Shown: piece by piece, positions 10,692 through 20,464 of the stretch | How the letters are laid out: the number at the start of each line of letters is the position of its first letter | How positions within the stretch are numbered: the stretch's first letter is position 1 | Assembly (NCBI RefSeq): GCF_004361065.1 | Contig: NZ_SELT01000003.1 | Coordinates: forward strand, 168,822 to 232,821 | Source: Cognatilysobacter terrigena | Lineage (GTDB): Bacteria > Pseudomonadota > Gammaproteobacteria > Xanthomonadales > Xanthomonadaceae | Reading direction: 5' to 3' | DNA: 64,000 bases | Made by a program: the position numbers and the translations under genes | Notes under the pieces: generated by a model | Told to the model about the DNA's origin: nothing | What the model saw: only the letters and a program-made list of their open reading frames with translations | Database searches by the model: none

Positions 10692-12059
10692 TTGAACGCG
10701 ACGACCTCTTCGCCGGTCCTCCACGACGACAGCGTCGAGCGCCTCGACACGCTGGCCGACCTGTCGCAGCGCCTCCTCGGCCTCGCGCGGGAGCGCGGCG
10801 TCACGCAGGCCGAAGTGAGCTGCTCCGAGGAAGCGGGGCTCAGCGTCAACGTGCGCATGGGCGAGGTCGAGACGGTCGAATCCACGCGCGATCGCGGCAT
10901 CGCGGTCACCGTCTATTTCGGCCGACGCAAGGGCAGCGCGAGCACCGCGGACCTGCGCGAGGAGAGCCTGATCGCGACGGTCGACCAGGCCTGCGCGATC
11001 GCCAAGTACACCGAGGACGACCCGGCCGCCGGGCTGGCCGATGCGGACCTCATGGCGCGCGACACTCCGGAATTCGATGCGTGGCATCCATGGGCCATCG
11101 ACGCGGATCGCGCGATCGACCTCGCGCTTGCCTGCGAGCAGGCGGGTCGCGATGCGGATTCGCGCGTCGAAAATTCGGATGGCGCGTCGCTCAGCAGCGG
11201 CCGCAGCGTGTCGGTCTATGCGAACAGCCACGGCTTCGTCGGACGCGAGCGCGGCACGCAGCATTCGCTGGGCTGCGCGCTGATCGCGGGGCGCGGCGAT
11301 GCGATGCAGCGCGATGGCTGGTACACGCTCGGTCTCGCGTCGGATGATCTCGATTCGCCGGCGTCGGTCGGCCGCCGCGCCGCCGAGCGCGCGGTGTCGC
11401 GCCTGTCGCCACGCCAGCTGCGCACCGGCGAATACACGGTGATGTTCGCGTCGGAAATGGCGCGTTCGCTGATCGGCCATCTGCTTTCGGCGGTGTCGGG
11501 CGGCGCGCTGTATCGCGGCGCGAGCTTCCTCGTCGACAGCCAAGGCACGCAGCTGTTCCCCGACTGGTTCTCGATCGTCGAACGCCCATTCGTGCGGCGC
11601 GGCCTGCGGTCGTCGGCGTACGACGCGGAAGGCGTGGCGACGCGCGAATCCGCGCTGGTCGAAGGCGGCGTGCTGCAGCGTTACGTGCTCGGCAGTTACT
11701 CCGCGCGCAAGCTCGGCCTGCAGACCACCGCGAACGCGGGGGGCGTGCACAACCTCGACGTCGCCGCGAACAGCGGCGATTTCCAGGCGGTGCTCGCCGG
11801 CATGGGCCGCGGCCTCCTCGTGACCGAGCTCATGGGTCACGGCGCCAACGCCACGACGGGCGATTATTCGCGCGGTGCGGCGGGCTTCTGGATCGAGGAC
11901 GGCCGCATCGAATATCCGGTCGACGGCGTCACCGTGGCCGGCAACCTGCGCGACATGTTCCAGCGCATCCAGGCCGTCGGCACCGACGTCGACCCGCGTT
12001 CGCACATCCGCACGGGTTCGATCGTGATCGACCGCATGACCGTCGCCGGCGAGAGCTGA
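10692..12059 (+). CDS. pmbA: Metalloprotease subunit PmbA (TldE)
   Basis: A 455-residue PmbA/TldE, the non-catalytic partner of TldD; it keeps the fold but lacks a HExxxH zinc motif. Family elements include [38 protein letters not shown] and the C-terminal [16 protein letters not shown]. The start is TTG, with an AAAGGA ribosome site 7 bases upstream and no usable ATG nearby. It is divergent from yjgA across about 79 bases, which must hold both promoters. Confidence 0.95.
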   Translation: MNATTSSPVLHDDSVERLDTLADLSQRLLGLARERGVTQAEVSCSEEAGLSVNVRMGEVETVESTRDRGIAVTVYFGRRKGSASTADLREESLIATVDQACAIAKYTEDDPAAGLADADLMARDTPEFDAWHPWAIDADRAIDLALACEQAGRDADSRVENSDGASLSSGRSVSVYANSHGFVGRERGTQHSLGCALIAGRGDAMQRDGWYTLGLASDDLDSPASVGRRAAERAVSRLSPRQLRTGEYTVMFASEMARSLIGHLLSAVSGGALYRGASFLVDSQGTQLFPDWFSIVERPFVRRGLRSSAYDAEGVATRESALVEGGVLQRYVLGSYSARKLGLQTTANAGGVHNLDVAANSGDFQAVLAGMGRGLLVTELMGHGANATTGDYSRGAAGFWIEDGRIEYPVDGVTVAGNLRDMFQRIQAVGTDVDPRSHIRTGSIVIDRMTVAGES

Positions 12060-12158
12060 TGCGACCGCTGATCGGGCAAATGACGATCGACGGTTGACCG
12101 TCATGCACGCTTGGCCTGAAAGTCGTTGTCTACACGACCTTCACGCAGGAGCGAATCG

Positions 12159-12563
12159 ATGAGCGAATACGACCAGAACCCCGGTGGCGCCACGCCTCCG
12201 CCTTACGACACTGCGCCGGCCGCCGGCGCCGTCTCGCAGGACGACCGCACCATGGCGCTGCTGACGCACCTGTCGGGCATCGTCCTCGGCTTCGTGGTGC
12301 CGTTGATCATGTGGCTGGTCCACAAGGATCGCAGCGACAAGGCGTTCGTCGTCGACCAGGCGAAGGAAGCACTGAACTTCAACATCACCCTGATGATCGC
12401 CTACATCGGCGTCTTCATCCTGACGATCGTGACGCTCGGCCTCGCGAGCCCGCTGGGCTTCCTGCTGTGGGTCGCGTCGATCGTGTTCTTCGTGATCGCC
12501 GGCATCAAGGCGAACAGCGGCGAGGCTTACCGTTATCCGCTGTCTTGGCGCCTGGTGAAGTAA
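12159..12563 (+). CDS. DUF4870-domain small membrane protein
   Basis: A 134-residue membrane protein of the DUF4870 type (function unknown). A disordered Pro/Gly-rich N-terminus (about 30 residues) precedes three hydrophobic segments: LTHLSGIVLGFVVPLIMWLV, then ITLMIAYIGVFILTIVTLGL, and a third centred on FLLWVASIVFFVIAGI. The conserved stretch between the first two, HKDRSDKAFVVDQAKEALNF, is typical of the family. An AGGAG ribosome site lies 8 bases upstream of the ATG. It is monocistronic, with a strong terminator 20 bases after the stop. Confidence 0.9.
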   Translation: MSEYDQNPGGATPPPYDTAPAAGAVSQDDRTMALLTHLSGIVLGFVVPLIMWLVHKDRSDKAFVVDQAKEALNFNITLMIAYIGVFILTIVTLGLASPLGFLLWVASIVFFVIAGIKANSGEAYRYPLSWRLVK

Positions 12564-12582
12564 ACAGCGCGACGCTGTAACG

Positions 12583-12612
12583 AAAAAAGCCCGGCTTCGG
12601 CCGGGCTTTTTT
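12583..12612 (+). terminator. Rho-independent terminator after the DUF4870 gene
   Basis: A 13-bp stem, aaaaaagcccggc / gccgggctttttt, closes on a TTCG tetraloop, with a further T-run (ttgttttt). It can serve both strands, including the ispA side. Confidence 0.92.
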
Positions 12613-12694
12613 GTTTTTGACATCGGATTCGACGGGCAAATCGGCGTCGTCAGCATCGATGAGCGCCGCTGCATTCGCGCCGTCGCGCTGACGA

Positions 12695-13573
12695 TCAATG
12701 CGCGCGTTCGACAGCCAGTCGCGCGAGCGCTCGCAACGGCGTCGCAGCGTCGCCGAACTCGCTGAGCGAGCGTGACATCACATCGGTCAGCTCGTTCAGC
12801 CGCGAACGGGATGCGTCGAGTCCGATCAACGCCGGGAACGTCGCCTTGTCCTGCGCCTGATCCTTGCCCGCGGTCTTGCCGAGCTGCGCGGTATCGGCTT
12901 CGACGTCGAGGATGTCGTCGCGCACCTGGAAGGCGAGGCCGAGTGCGTCGGCGAAGGCATCGAGTCGCGCGTGGGCGTCGCGGTCCGCGCGCCCCGCGAT
13001 TGCACCCATGCGGACCGCGGAGCGGATCAGCGCGCCCGTCTTCATCGCATGCAGCCGCTCGAGCGCAGCGACGTCGACGTCGGCGCTGCGGCCGGTCGAC
13101 TCGAGATCGATGGCCTGGCCGCCGCACATGCCGACCGCGCCAGAAGCGCGTGCGAGTTCGCGAACGAGCGCGACGGCGATGTCGGCATCGACAGACGCAT
13201 TGGCGAGCACGTCGAACGCGGCCGACTGCAGCGCATCGCCTGCGAGCACGGCGGTCGCCTCGTCGAACGCGACGTGGACCGTCGGCTGGCCGCGGCGCAA
13301 GGCGTCGTCATCCATCGACGGAAGATCGTCGTGCACCAGCGAGTAGGCGTGGATGAGCTCGACCGCGACCGCTGGCGCCAGCAGCGCCTCCTCGTCGGCC
13401 TCGAGCAGCGCGCCCGTCGCGAGCACCAGCAGCGGGCGCATGCGCTTGCCGCCGAGTAGCACGGCGTGGCGCATGGCATCGCGCAGGCGCGGCGGTGCGT
13501 CGGGGAGATCGAGCGCCCGGTCCAGCGCGGCGTCGATGCGCCCGCGCCAGGCGTCCAGGCGGGCGTCAGGCAT
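12695..13573 (-). CDS. ispA: Farnesyl diphosphate synthase (polyprenyl synthetase, IspA type)
   Basis: A 292-residue trans-prenyltransferase condensing IPP with DMAPP/GPP to C15 farnesyl diphosphate, the precursor used by UppS and other prenyl pathways. The first Asp-rich motif (DDLPSMDDD) and the second (DDILD) bind the diphosphate-Mg clusters. GGKRMRPLL and GGQAIDLE are also present. Length and motif spacing fit the short-chain IspA group. Its ATG overlaps the xseB stop by 8 bases, so xseB-ispA is a coupled pair. Confidence 0.95.
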   Translation of the reverse strand: MPDARLDAWRGRIDAALDRALDLPDAPPRLRDAMRHAVLLGGKRMRPLLVLATGALLEADEEALLAPAVAVELIHAYSLVHDDLPSMDDDALRRGQPTVHVAFDEATAVLAGDALQSAAFDVLANASVDADIAVALVRELARASGAVGMCGGQAIDLESTGRSADVDVAALERLHAMKTGALIRSAVRMGAIAGRADRDAHARLDAFADALGLAFQVRDDILDVEADTAQLGKTAGKDQAQDKATFPALIGLDASRSRLNELTDVMSRSLSEFGDAATPLRALARLAVERAH

Positions 13574-13829
13574 CGGGAGCGGCGGCGTCCGGGTAGGGCT
13601 GCGCCGTCGATGGATCCTGCGGATCGGTCAGCAGGCGCACGCGCATTTCCGCCTCTTCCAGCGCGGTCTGGCAGCGGCGGGAGAGGCCGACGCCTTCCTC
13701 GTATGCGGCCAGCGACTCGTCGAGCGAGAGATCGCCCTGTTCCATCTTCTCGACCAGCTGTTCGAGGGCATCGAGCGAGCGCTCGAAGTCGGCGACGGGG
13801 GAGGGCTCGGTGGCGTCTTTACGCGGCAT
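13566..13829 (-). CDS. xseB: Exodeoxyribonuclease VII small subunit
   Basis: An 87-residue XseB, the small helical subunit that complexes with XseA to degrade single-stranded DNA bidirectionally. The diagnostic core is [20 protein letters not shown], then [16 protein letters not shown] and the helical tail [12 protein letters not shown]. The start at 13829 ([11 protein letters not shown]) gives the normal family length. It is followed by ispA with an 8-base overlap. Confidence 0.95.
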   Translation of the reverse strand: MPRKDATEPSPVADFERSLDALEQLVEKMEQGDLSLDESLAAYEEGVGLSRRCQTALEEAEMRVRLLTDPQDPSTAQPYPDAAAPDA

Positions 13830-13923
13830 GGGCGAAGTGTGGCGGCGGGCGCGGGGCAGGGTCAATGCGACGGAAGTCTGGCGTGCACGCCGTCGCATCG
13901 TGGTGACGTGCCGACGCCGGAAC

Positions 13924-15219
13924 TCACGCGCCGGGCGGGCATGACCAGACGAGGCGGCCGCCGGTCTCTCGCAACAGCTCCGCCATGCGCGCGCCCAGCA
14001 CGATGTCGCCCGCTGCGAGCACCTCATCGTCGTGCGCGAGCAGCACCGGCAGATGCTCACGCGTCCATGGCGGGACGCGCTCGTCCTGCAGCACGTGCTT
14101 GAGCGCGTGGTGGTGCGCGCGACCGGGCAGGCGGATGCGCTCACCGCCGATGCGCGCGCGGACGCGAAAGTCAGCCGGCGCGACGAGGAATGGATCGAAG
14201 CGCAGCTCGCCACCGTCGGGCAGTGCGAGCGTTTCCTGCCCGGTCCATCCGATGTCGAAGTCGTGAGGAAGTGGCGGGCACGGGCGACTCGCGTGCAGAA
14301 GGCCGCCCCAGGCGCGGATGCGCGCGTCGTGCCAGTCGACGCAGGCGTCGGAGTCGGCACGCGCGTCGAGCAGCTCGCGCTCGACACGATCGGCCGCGCG
14401 TGCGGTCAGGGGCGGCAAGTCGAGCGACGCGATCCACGCACGCAGCAGTCGCGTGCGTCGCGCAGGCGGACATGCGGTCAACGACGGAATCGACAGGACG
14501 TCCGGTCGGTCGACGACGCAACCTGCGAGCAGCCGCCGATCGTCGTCGGTCAGCAGCGACGACGCTTCGCGCGCGAGCGCCGCCGCCCCCGCGAGCGCGG
14601 CGTCGGCGTGCGGCCAGCGTGTGCGCAGAAGCGGGAGCACGTGCTGGCGCAGGAACACGCGATCGATCGATGCGTCGATGTTCGACGGATCGTCGACCCA
14701 GGCGATGCCGCGGTCGCGCGCGAACGCAGCGATGGCGTCGCGCGGCACGTCGAGCCACGGCCGCCACAACCAGCCGCGGCCGAGGGGACGCAATGGCGTC
14801 ATCGCTCCGAGTCCGTCGACGCCGGACGCACGCAGCGCCCGCAGCAGGAAGGTCTCGGCCTGGTCGTCGCGATGATGTGCGGCCGCCAGATGTTCGCCGT
14901 AGACCAGATGTCGCTCGAACGCCGCGTGGCGCGCGGCGCGCGCTGCGCCTTCGCGACCCAGGCCATTCGCTTCGACCGTGACGCGCTCGACGACGAGCGC
15001 GATGCAGAGTTCGCGACATGCGGCTTCGCAATGCCGCGTCCAGTCGTCCGCCGACGCTTGCATGCCGTGGTGTACGTGCAGTGCGCGCAGGCCGTTCGCG
15101 CGGATCGCCGCGTCGCTCGCGAGCGCATGCAACAGCGCCATCGAATCCATGCCGCCGCTCAACGCGACGCAAACGGGTGCGTCGACGCGTGGCATGAGGG
15201 CAGGCGGAGCGATCGTCAT
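13924..15219 (-). CDS. tilS: tRNA(Ile)-lysidine synthetase
   Basis: A 431-residue TilS, which attaches lysine to C34 of the AUA-decoding tRNA-Ile, changing both amino-acid identity and codon reading. The N-terminal PP-loop ATPase motif SGGMDS is at about residues 21-26. The substrate-binding HVHHGMQ and the [15 protein letters not shown] motif are present. C-terminal substrate-binding domains follow, ending with a region after [14 protein letters not shown] that matches the TilS C-terminal domain. The order accA-tilS is the usual one in this lineage. Confidence 0.95.
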   Translation of the reverse strand: MTIAPPALMPRVDAPVCVALSGGMDSMALLHALASDAAIRANGLRALHVHHGMQASADDWTRHCEAACRELCIALVVERVTVEANGLGREGAARAARHAAFERHLVYGEHLAAAHHRDDQAETFLLRALRASGVDGLGAMTPLRPLGRGWLWRPWLDVPRDAIAAFARDRGIAWVDDPSNIDASIDRVFLRQHVLPLLRTRWPHADAALAGAAALAREASSLLTDDDRRLLAGCVVDRPDVLSIPSLTACPPARRTRLLRAWIASLDLPPLTARAADRVERELLDARADSDACVDWHDARIRAWGGLLHASRPCPPLPHDFDIGWTGQETLALPDGGELRFDPFLVAPADFRVRARIGGERIRLPGRAHHHALKHVLQDERVPPWTREHLPVLLAHDDEVLAAGDIVLGARMAELLRETGGRLVWSCPPGA

Positions 15220-15255
15220 GCCGCCGATGCTGCCACGCGCTGCGGAAACGACGAA

Positions 15256-15273
15256 GCCCGCGTTGCCGCGGGC
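15256..15273 (-). terminator. Possible terminator of accA
   Basis: A 7-bp GC stem (gcccgcg/cgcgggc) with a 4-base loop is followed on the minus strand by a weak T-containing tail (ttcgtcgtttcc). It lies in the 190-base gap between accA and tilS; nothing else was seen in that gap. Confidence 0.4.
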
Positions 15274-15409
15274 CTCAGGGTCGGTGGAACTGGAGAGACG
15301 GTGCGGCGTGTCCCTTCGCGTCCCATGTGCGCATTGCGATCGATCAGGTCATGCGGACTGGCATGTTGCGAGTCCGGCGCCTCAGAGCTCGCGGAGAGCC
15401 GAGCCCGAA

Positions 15410-16369
15410 TCAGGCCGCCTCGTACGCCCCGTACCCGCGCAAGCGCTGGTAGCGGCGCTCGAGTAGCACATTGGTCGGTATGCCCGACAGCGCGTCCAGT
15501 TCGTTGAGCAGCACGGTCTTCAAGCGCTTGCCCATCTGCCGCGGAGTGCGGTGCGCGCCACCGGTGGGCTCGCGCACGACCTTGTCGACGAGGCCCAGCG
15601 ACTTCAGGCGCGACGCGGTCAGGCCGAGCTGTTCGGCGGCGTCCTTGGCCTTGTCGGCCGACTTCCACAGGATCGATGCGCAACCTTCGGGCGAGATCAC
15701 CGAATAGGTGCTGTATTCGAGCATCAACGTGCGGTCGCCGACGCCGATCGCGAGCGCGCCGCCGGAGCCGCCTTCCCCGATCACCGTGCAGACGATCGGA
15801 ATCTTCAGCTCCGACATCTCCATCAGGTTGCGGGCGATCGCTTCCGACTGGCCGCGCTCTTCCGCGCCGACGCCCGGATACGCGCCCGGCGTATCGATGA
15901 AGGTGAGCAGCGGAAGGCCGAAGCGCTCGGCCATCTTCATCAGGCGCAACGCCTTGCGGTAACCCTCGGGGCGCGGCATGCCGAAGTTGCGGCGGATCTT
16001 CGACTTGGTATCGCGGCCCTTCTGGTGGCCGATGATCATGACGCTGCGGCCGTCGATGCGACCCAGGCCGCCGACGATGGCAGCGTCGTCCGAGAACGCG
16101 CGGTCGCCGTGCAGCTCGTGGAACTCGTCGCACATGGTCTCGATGTAGTCGAGGGTGTACGGGCGCTGCGGGTGGCGGGCCAGCTGCGAGACCTGCCAGG
16201 GCGAGAGGTCGCGGAAGATCTGGGCGGTGCGCTTGCGCACCTTGTCCTGCAGGGCCCGGATTTCGGGGTCGGCGTTGACCGCATTGCCGTCGCTCGCCTG
16301 CCGCAGTTCGGCGATCTTCGCTTCAAGATCGGCGATGGGCTGCTCGAAATCGAGGTAGTTCGGGTTCAT
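15410..16369 (-). CDS. accA: Acetyl-CoA carboxylase carboxyltransferase subunit alpha
   Basis: A 319-residue AccA, the alpha half of the carboxyltransferase that moves CO2 from carboxybiotin to acetyl-CoA, giving malonyl-CoA, the first committed step of fatty-acid synthesis. The N-terminal helix [18 protein letters not shown], then [14 protein letters not shown] and the crotonase-fold active-site stretch [16 protein letters not shown] are intact. So is the [14 protein letters not shown] segment. It sits 85 bases downstream of dnaE on the same strand. Confidence 0.97.
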   Translation of the reverse strand: MNPNYLDFEQPIADLEAKIAELRQASDGNAVNADPEIRALQDKVRKRTAQIFRDLSPWQVSQLARHPQRPYTLDYIETMCDEFHELHGDRAFSDDAAIVGGLGRIDGRSVMIIGHQKGRDTKSKIRRNFGMPRPEGYRKALRLMKMAERFGLPLLTFIDTPGAYPGVGAEERGQSEAIARNLMEMSELKIPIVCTVIGEGGSGGALAIGVGDRTLMLEYSTYSVISPEGCASILWKSADKAKDAAEQLGLTASRLKSLGLVDKVVREPTGGAHRTPRQMGKRLKTVLLNELDALSGIPTNVLLERRYQRLRGYGAYEAA

Positions 16370-16454
16370 GCGGGACCGGCGGGGTGAAAGGCGGGCAGTG
16401 TAGCGGGTGAGGGCCGAAACCTGCCCACCGGGACCGTATGGTGCCCGCCCTGGG

Positions 16455-19400
16455 TCAGTGCGCCCAAGGCTTGGAGAGCGTCGCCTTCACGGTCACGACG
16501 CCCGGCGTCGCACGCAGCGCCTCCATCAGCTCCGTGCTGACCCGAACGCCCTTGGGGCCGTCCAGGTCGACCATGCCGTGGGTGCCGTCGAGCAGCAGGT
16601 GCAGGCGGAGCGGCGTCGGTCCGGGGCGATGGGCTGCGAGGATCGCCTCGACGCGCGCCATCGTGCCGGGCTGCCGGAGGTCCAGCCGCAGCGACAGCCG
16701 CTGCGCATGGCGCCCGCAGACCTGCGAGAACTCCCAGCAGCGCGCCGCCTTGAGCGCGAAGCCGCCGGAAAAGGCGTCCTCGCGCAGGCCGCCCTGCACG
16801 ATCAGCAGCTTGTCGCGGCCGATCAGCGACGCATGCTCGGCGTAGGTCTCGGCGAAGAACGCGCATTCGAGTCGGCCGCGGCCGTCCTCGATCTGCACGA
16901 ACACCTGCGAGTCGCCTTTCTTGCGGAGGCCGACGACGAGGCCGGCGACGGTCGTTTCCATTTCGGGACGCCAGCCGCCGCGACCGCTGTCGGGCCGGCC
17001 CGCCCAGATGCGCTCGAGGTCGCCGAGGTCGAAACCGATCAGCGCGTGCACGTCCTCGCGATGCGGATCGAACGGATGGCCACTGAGGTAGTGGCCGAGG
17101 GTCTCGCGCTCGTGCTCGAGCAGCTTGCCGACCGGCCACTCGTCCGTTTCGGGCAGGTCGAGATGCAACGCCGGCGCGGCGGTATCGAAGCCGCCAAACA
17201 GCGACACCTGGCCCGCCGCGGTTTCCTTTGCGAGCTGGTCCGTCGCGCGCAGCACTTCGGGAATCTGCAGGAACAGGCTCGCGCGATTCTTGCCGAGCGC
17301 ATCGAGCGCACCGGCCTGCGCCATCGCTTCGAGCGCGCGTCGATTGAGCTTGCCGTCGTCCGCGCGCTGGCAGAGATCGAGCAGATCCTTGAACGGCCCG
17401 GCGCGACGCGCTGCGACGATCGCCTCGCAGACGCCGCGACCAACACCCTTCACGGCACCGAGGCCATAGCGGATCGTGTCCGGCGTGCGCGCCTCGAACA
17501 TGTACGACGACTCGTTGACGTCCGGCCGCAGCACGTTCATGCCGATCGCGCGCGCCTCGTCGAGGAAGCCCGTCACCTTGTCGGTGTTGTCCATGTCCGA
17601 CGACAACACCGCGGCCATGAACTCCGCCGGGTAATGCGCCTTGAGCCACGCGGTCTGGTACGACACCAGCGCGTACGCCGCGGCGTGCGACTTGTTGAAG
17701 CCGTAGCCGGCGAACTTTTCGAGCAGGTCGAAGATGGGCCCGGACACCTTCGGCTCGATGCCGTGGTGCTCCATCGCACCGGCTTCGAACTTCACGCGCT
17801 CCTTCGCCATCTCCTCGGGCTTCTTCTTGCCCATCGCGCGACGCAGCAGGTCGGCGCCGCCCAGCGAATAGCCACCCAGGATCTGCGCGGTCTGCATGAC
17901 CTGCTCCTGGTAGACGACGACGCCGTACGTGGGCGCGAGCACCGGCTCCAGCAGCGGATGCGGATACACGACCTCCTGCCGGCCGTGCTTTCGTTCGATG
18001 AAGTCCGGGATCAGGTCCATCGGGCCCGGGCGGTACAGCGACACGAGCGCGATGAGGTCGTCGAAGCGGTCGGGCTGCGCGCGCTTGAGCAGCTCGCGCA
18101 TGCCGCGAGATTCGAACTGGAACACCGCGACGGTGTCGCCGCGCGCGAACACGTCGTACGCCTTCGCGTCGTCGAGCGGCAGGGCGGTGATGTCGAGCGG
18201 TTCGACGCCTTCCTTCGCGCGCCGCTTGTTGATCGCCTTCACCGCCCAATCGATGATCGTGAGCGTGCGCAGGCCGAGGAAGTCGAACTTCACCAGGCCG
18301 ACGGCTTCGACGTCGTCCTTGTCGAACTGCGTGACGGGGTTTCGACCGCGGCCGCCTTCGTCGTGTTCGGCGAACAGCGGGCAGAAGTCGCTCAGCGGCG
18401 ACGGCGCGATGACGACGCCGCCGGCGTGCTTGCCCGCGTTGCGCGTGAGGTCTTCGAGCTGCAGCGCGAGATCGACGAGGTCGCGGACGTCGTCTTCCGC
18501 GTTGTACCGCGTGATGAAGTCGCCGATCGCGCGCTCGGGATCCTTCTTCGCGCGATCGCTGCGGCCCAGCACGTCGTCGAGCGACAGCGGATCGGCCGGG
18601 ATCAGCGGAATGAGCTTGGAGATCGAATCGACGAACCCGTAGCCGTGACCGAGCACGCGGCCGCAGTCGCGCACGACCGCCTTCGCCGACATCGTGCCGT
18701 ACGTGATGATCTGCGAGACGCGATCGCGCCCGTACTTGCGCGCGACGTAGTCGATGACCTCGTCGCGCCGATCCATGCAGAAGTCGATGTCGAAGTCGGG
18801 CATCGACACGCGTTCGGGATTGAGGAAGCGCTCGAACAGCAGGTCGTAGGGCAGGGGGTCGAGGTCGGTGATGCCGAGCGCCCACGCAACCAGCGAACCC
18901 GCACCCGAACCACGGCCCGGCCCGACCGGAATGCCCTGCTGCTTACCCCAGTTGATGAAGTCGGCGACGATCAGGAAGTAGCCGGGGAACCCCATCTTGA
19001 TGATGACGTCGAGCTCGCGCTCGAGGCGCTGCGCGTAGCCCTCGTGCGTGCGTCCGTCGGACGGCGGCGCCTTCTCCAGGCGCTTGGCGAGGCCGTCGCG
19101 CGCGGTGTTGCGCAGCCACGACTCGATGGTGTGCTCGCTCGGCACCGGGAACGCCGGCAGCGCGTATTCGCCGAGCTTCATTTCGACGTTGCAGCGCAGC
19201 GCCAGCGAATGCGCATTCGAGATCGCGTCCGGCACGTCGATGAACAGCTCGTCCATGTCGTCGCACGACTTCAGGAACTGCTGCGGGCTGTACTCGCGCG
19301 GACGCTTGGGGTCGTCGAGCACGCGGCCGGTCGCAATGCAGACGCGCGCCTCGTGCGCCTCGAAGCCGCTTTCGTCGAGGAAGCGGACGTCATTGCTCGC

Positions 19401-19979
19401 GACCACCGGAATCTCGCGCAGCGACGACGCGTGCAGCGCGAACGAATTGAACGCGTCCTCGCCCTTGCGGCCGGTGCGCGTGAGTTCGAGATGCAGCCGA
19501 TCGCCGAGGACTTCCCTCCAGTCGACCAGCCAGGCTTCGGCTAGATCGTGTCGGCCGCTGCCGGCGAGCTGTGCAGCCAGGCTGCCGTAGCCGGCGAGCG
19601 CGAACAGGCCGCCGTTGTCCTCGCGCAGCCACTCGGGGCGCAGCGCGACGCCGTCGTTGCGATGGCCTTCCATCCACATGCGCGTGAGCAGGCGCGACAG
19701 CGTGAGGTAGCCCGGCCGATCGCGGCAGAGCAGGGTCATGCGCGTCGGCGTTTCGTTGCCGTCGGCGAGCGTGACGTCCGCGCCGATAACGGGCTTGATG
19801 CCCGCCGCTTCCGCCGCCTTGTAGAACTTCACGGCGGCGAAGAGGTTGTTGATGTCCGTCAGCGCGACCGCCGGTTGGCCCAGGGCGACGCATCGCTTGA
19901 TCAACTCGGCGATGCGGATCGTCGAGTCGGCGAGCGAGTATTCGCTGTGCAGGTGGAGGTGAACGAAGCGGGACGTCAT
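16455..19979 (-). CDS. dnaE: DNA polymerase III subunit alpha
   Basis: A 1174-residue replicative polymerase catalytic subunit. The PHP domain is N-terminal ([15 protein letters not shown]). The polymerase active site is at about residues 394-403, [10 protein letters not shown], with both catalytic aspartates. A fingers-type motif, [15 protein letters not shown], precedes it. A helix-hairpin-helix region (GLGAVKGVG) and a C-terminal OB-fold and tau-binding region follow. The length matches the E. coli protein (1160). It belongs to the lpx-rnhB-dnaE-accA order, but here 3.2 kb of unrelated genes separates it from rnhB. Confidence 0.97.
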   Translation of the reverse strand: MTSRFVHLHLHSEYSLADSTIRIAELIKRCVALGQPAVALTDINNLFAAVKFYKAAEAAGIKPVIGADVTLADGNETPTRMTLLCRDRPGYLTLSRLLTRMWMEGHRNDGVALRPEWLREDNGGLFALAGYGSLAAQLAGSGRHDLAEAWLVDWREVLGDRLHLELTRTGRKGEDAFNSFALHASSLREIPVVASNDVRFLDESGFEAHEARVCIATGRVLDDPKRPREYSPQQFLKSCDDMDELFIDVPDAISNAHSLALRCNVEMKLGEYALPAFPVPSEHTIESWLRNTARDGLAKRLEKAPPSDGRTHEGYAQRLERELDVIIKMGFPGYFLIVADFINWGKQQGIPVGPGRGSGAGSLVAWALGITDLDPLPYDLLFERFLNPERVSMPDFDIDFCMDRRDEVIDYVARKYGRDRVSQIITYGTMSAKAVVRDCGRVLGHGYGFVDSISKLIPLIPADPLSLDDVLGRSDRAKKDPERAIGDFITRYNAEDDVRDLVDLALQLEDLTRNAGKHAGGVVIAPSPLSDFCPLFAEHDEGGRGRNPVTQFDKDDVEAVGLVKFDFLGLRTLTIIDWAVKAINKRRAKEGVEPLDITALPLDDAKAYDVFARGDTVAVFQFESRGMRELLKRAQPDRFDDLIALVSLYRPGPMDLIPDFIERKHGRQEVVYPHPLLEPVLAPTYGVVVYQEQVMQTAQILGGYSLGGADLLRRAMGKKKPEEMAKERVKFEAGAMEHHGIEPKVSGPIFDLLEKFAGYGFNKSHAAAYALVSYQTAWLKAHYPAEFMAAVLSSDMDNTDKVTGFLDEARAIGMNVLRPDVNESSYMFEARTPDTIRYGLGAVKGVGRGVCEAIVAARRAGPFKDLLDLCQRADDGKLNRRALEAMAQAGALDALGKNRASLFLQIPEVLRATDQLAKETAAGQVSLFGGFDTAAPALHLDLPETDEWPVGKLLEHERETLGHYLSGHPFDPHREDVHALIGFDLGDLERIWAGRPDSGRGGWRPEMETTVAGLVVGLRKKGDSQVFVQIEDGRGRLECAFFAETYAEHASLIGRDKLLIVQGGLREDAFSGGFALKAARCWEFSQVCGRHAQRLSLRLDLRQPGTMARVEAILAAHRPGPTPLRLHLLLDGTHGMVDLDGPKGVRVSTELMEALRATPGVVTVKATLSKPWAH

Positions 19980-20055
19980 GCAGTCGGGCGGCCGGCCCCG
20001 CGGAGGGGCGGCCTCGCAGCCTAGCAGCCGCCCGTCTCAGGGTCAGGACTTGACA

Positions 20056-20086
20056 CGCTCGGCGCGGGCGCCGGACGCGCCGAGCG
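20056..20086 (-). terminator. Hairpin downstream of the 74-residue protein gene
   Basis: An 11-bp stem, 20056-20066 with 20076-20086, has a 9-base loop and lies just past the stop at 20097. It lacks a T-run, so termination is only inferred. Confidence 0.35.
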
Positions 20087-20096
20087 CCGCAATCGT

Positions 20097-20321
20097 TCAG
20101 CAGACATGGAACACGTCCGCCGGCTGGTTCACGTAATGGGACTCGCGGACGCGGCGGCACTGGGCATCGAAGGCGTCGGCTTCGGGGTCGATGTCCTCGG
20201 GCGGCGCGTTGCGGGCGGCGTCGAGCGCTTCGGCGTAGAGGCGGCGACGTTCGATGGTGGCGGCGTCGAGCGGAACCGGCATCGGCTGAAACGTATGAGC
20301 GAGGGCGGACAGGACGTTCAT
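20097..20321 (-). CDS. Hypothetical 74-residue protein
   Basis: A small protein I do not recognise. It is acidic in the middle (PPEDIDPEADAFDAQ), contains two cysteines, one of them at the C-terminus, and has no signal peptide or clear membrane segment. A GGAG ribosome site lies 8 bases before the ATG, which supports it as real. It is transcribed away from the regulator gene at 20465, so both promoters lie in the 143 bases between them. Confidence 0.6.
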   Translation of the reverse strand: MNVLSALAHTFQPMPVPLDAATIERRRLYAEALDAARNAPPEDIDPEADAFDAQCRRVRESHYVNQPADVFHVC

Positions 20322-20464
20322 GGCGGTACTCCGTGGTGGGAACTGGGCGCACCTGACGAGCGGTGCGCGATGAGAGTCCCCCCATGGGCCCCCTGAGTCA
20401 TGATGGGACTACGATGTTTGCCCGATTCCTCGCTGATGTTTGCGAGGTATTGAGGAGTCTTCGC

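Noticed and set aside
16407..19544. A 1045-codon open frame on the plus strand across dnaE
   Set aside because: It is the antisense of a complete, motif-rich dnaE. GC-rich codon bias leaves such frames open; the product is His/Arg/Val-rich with no domain.
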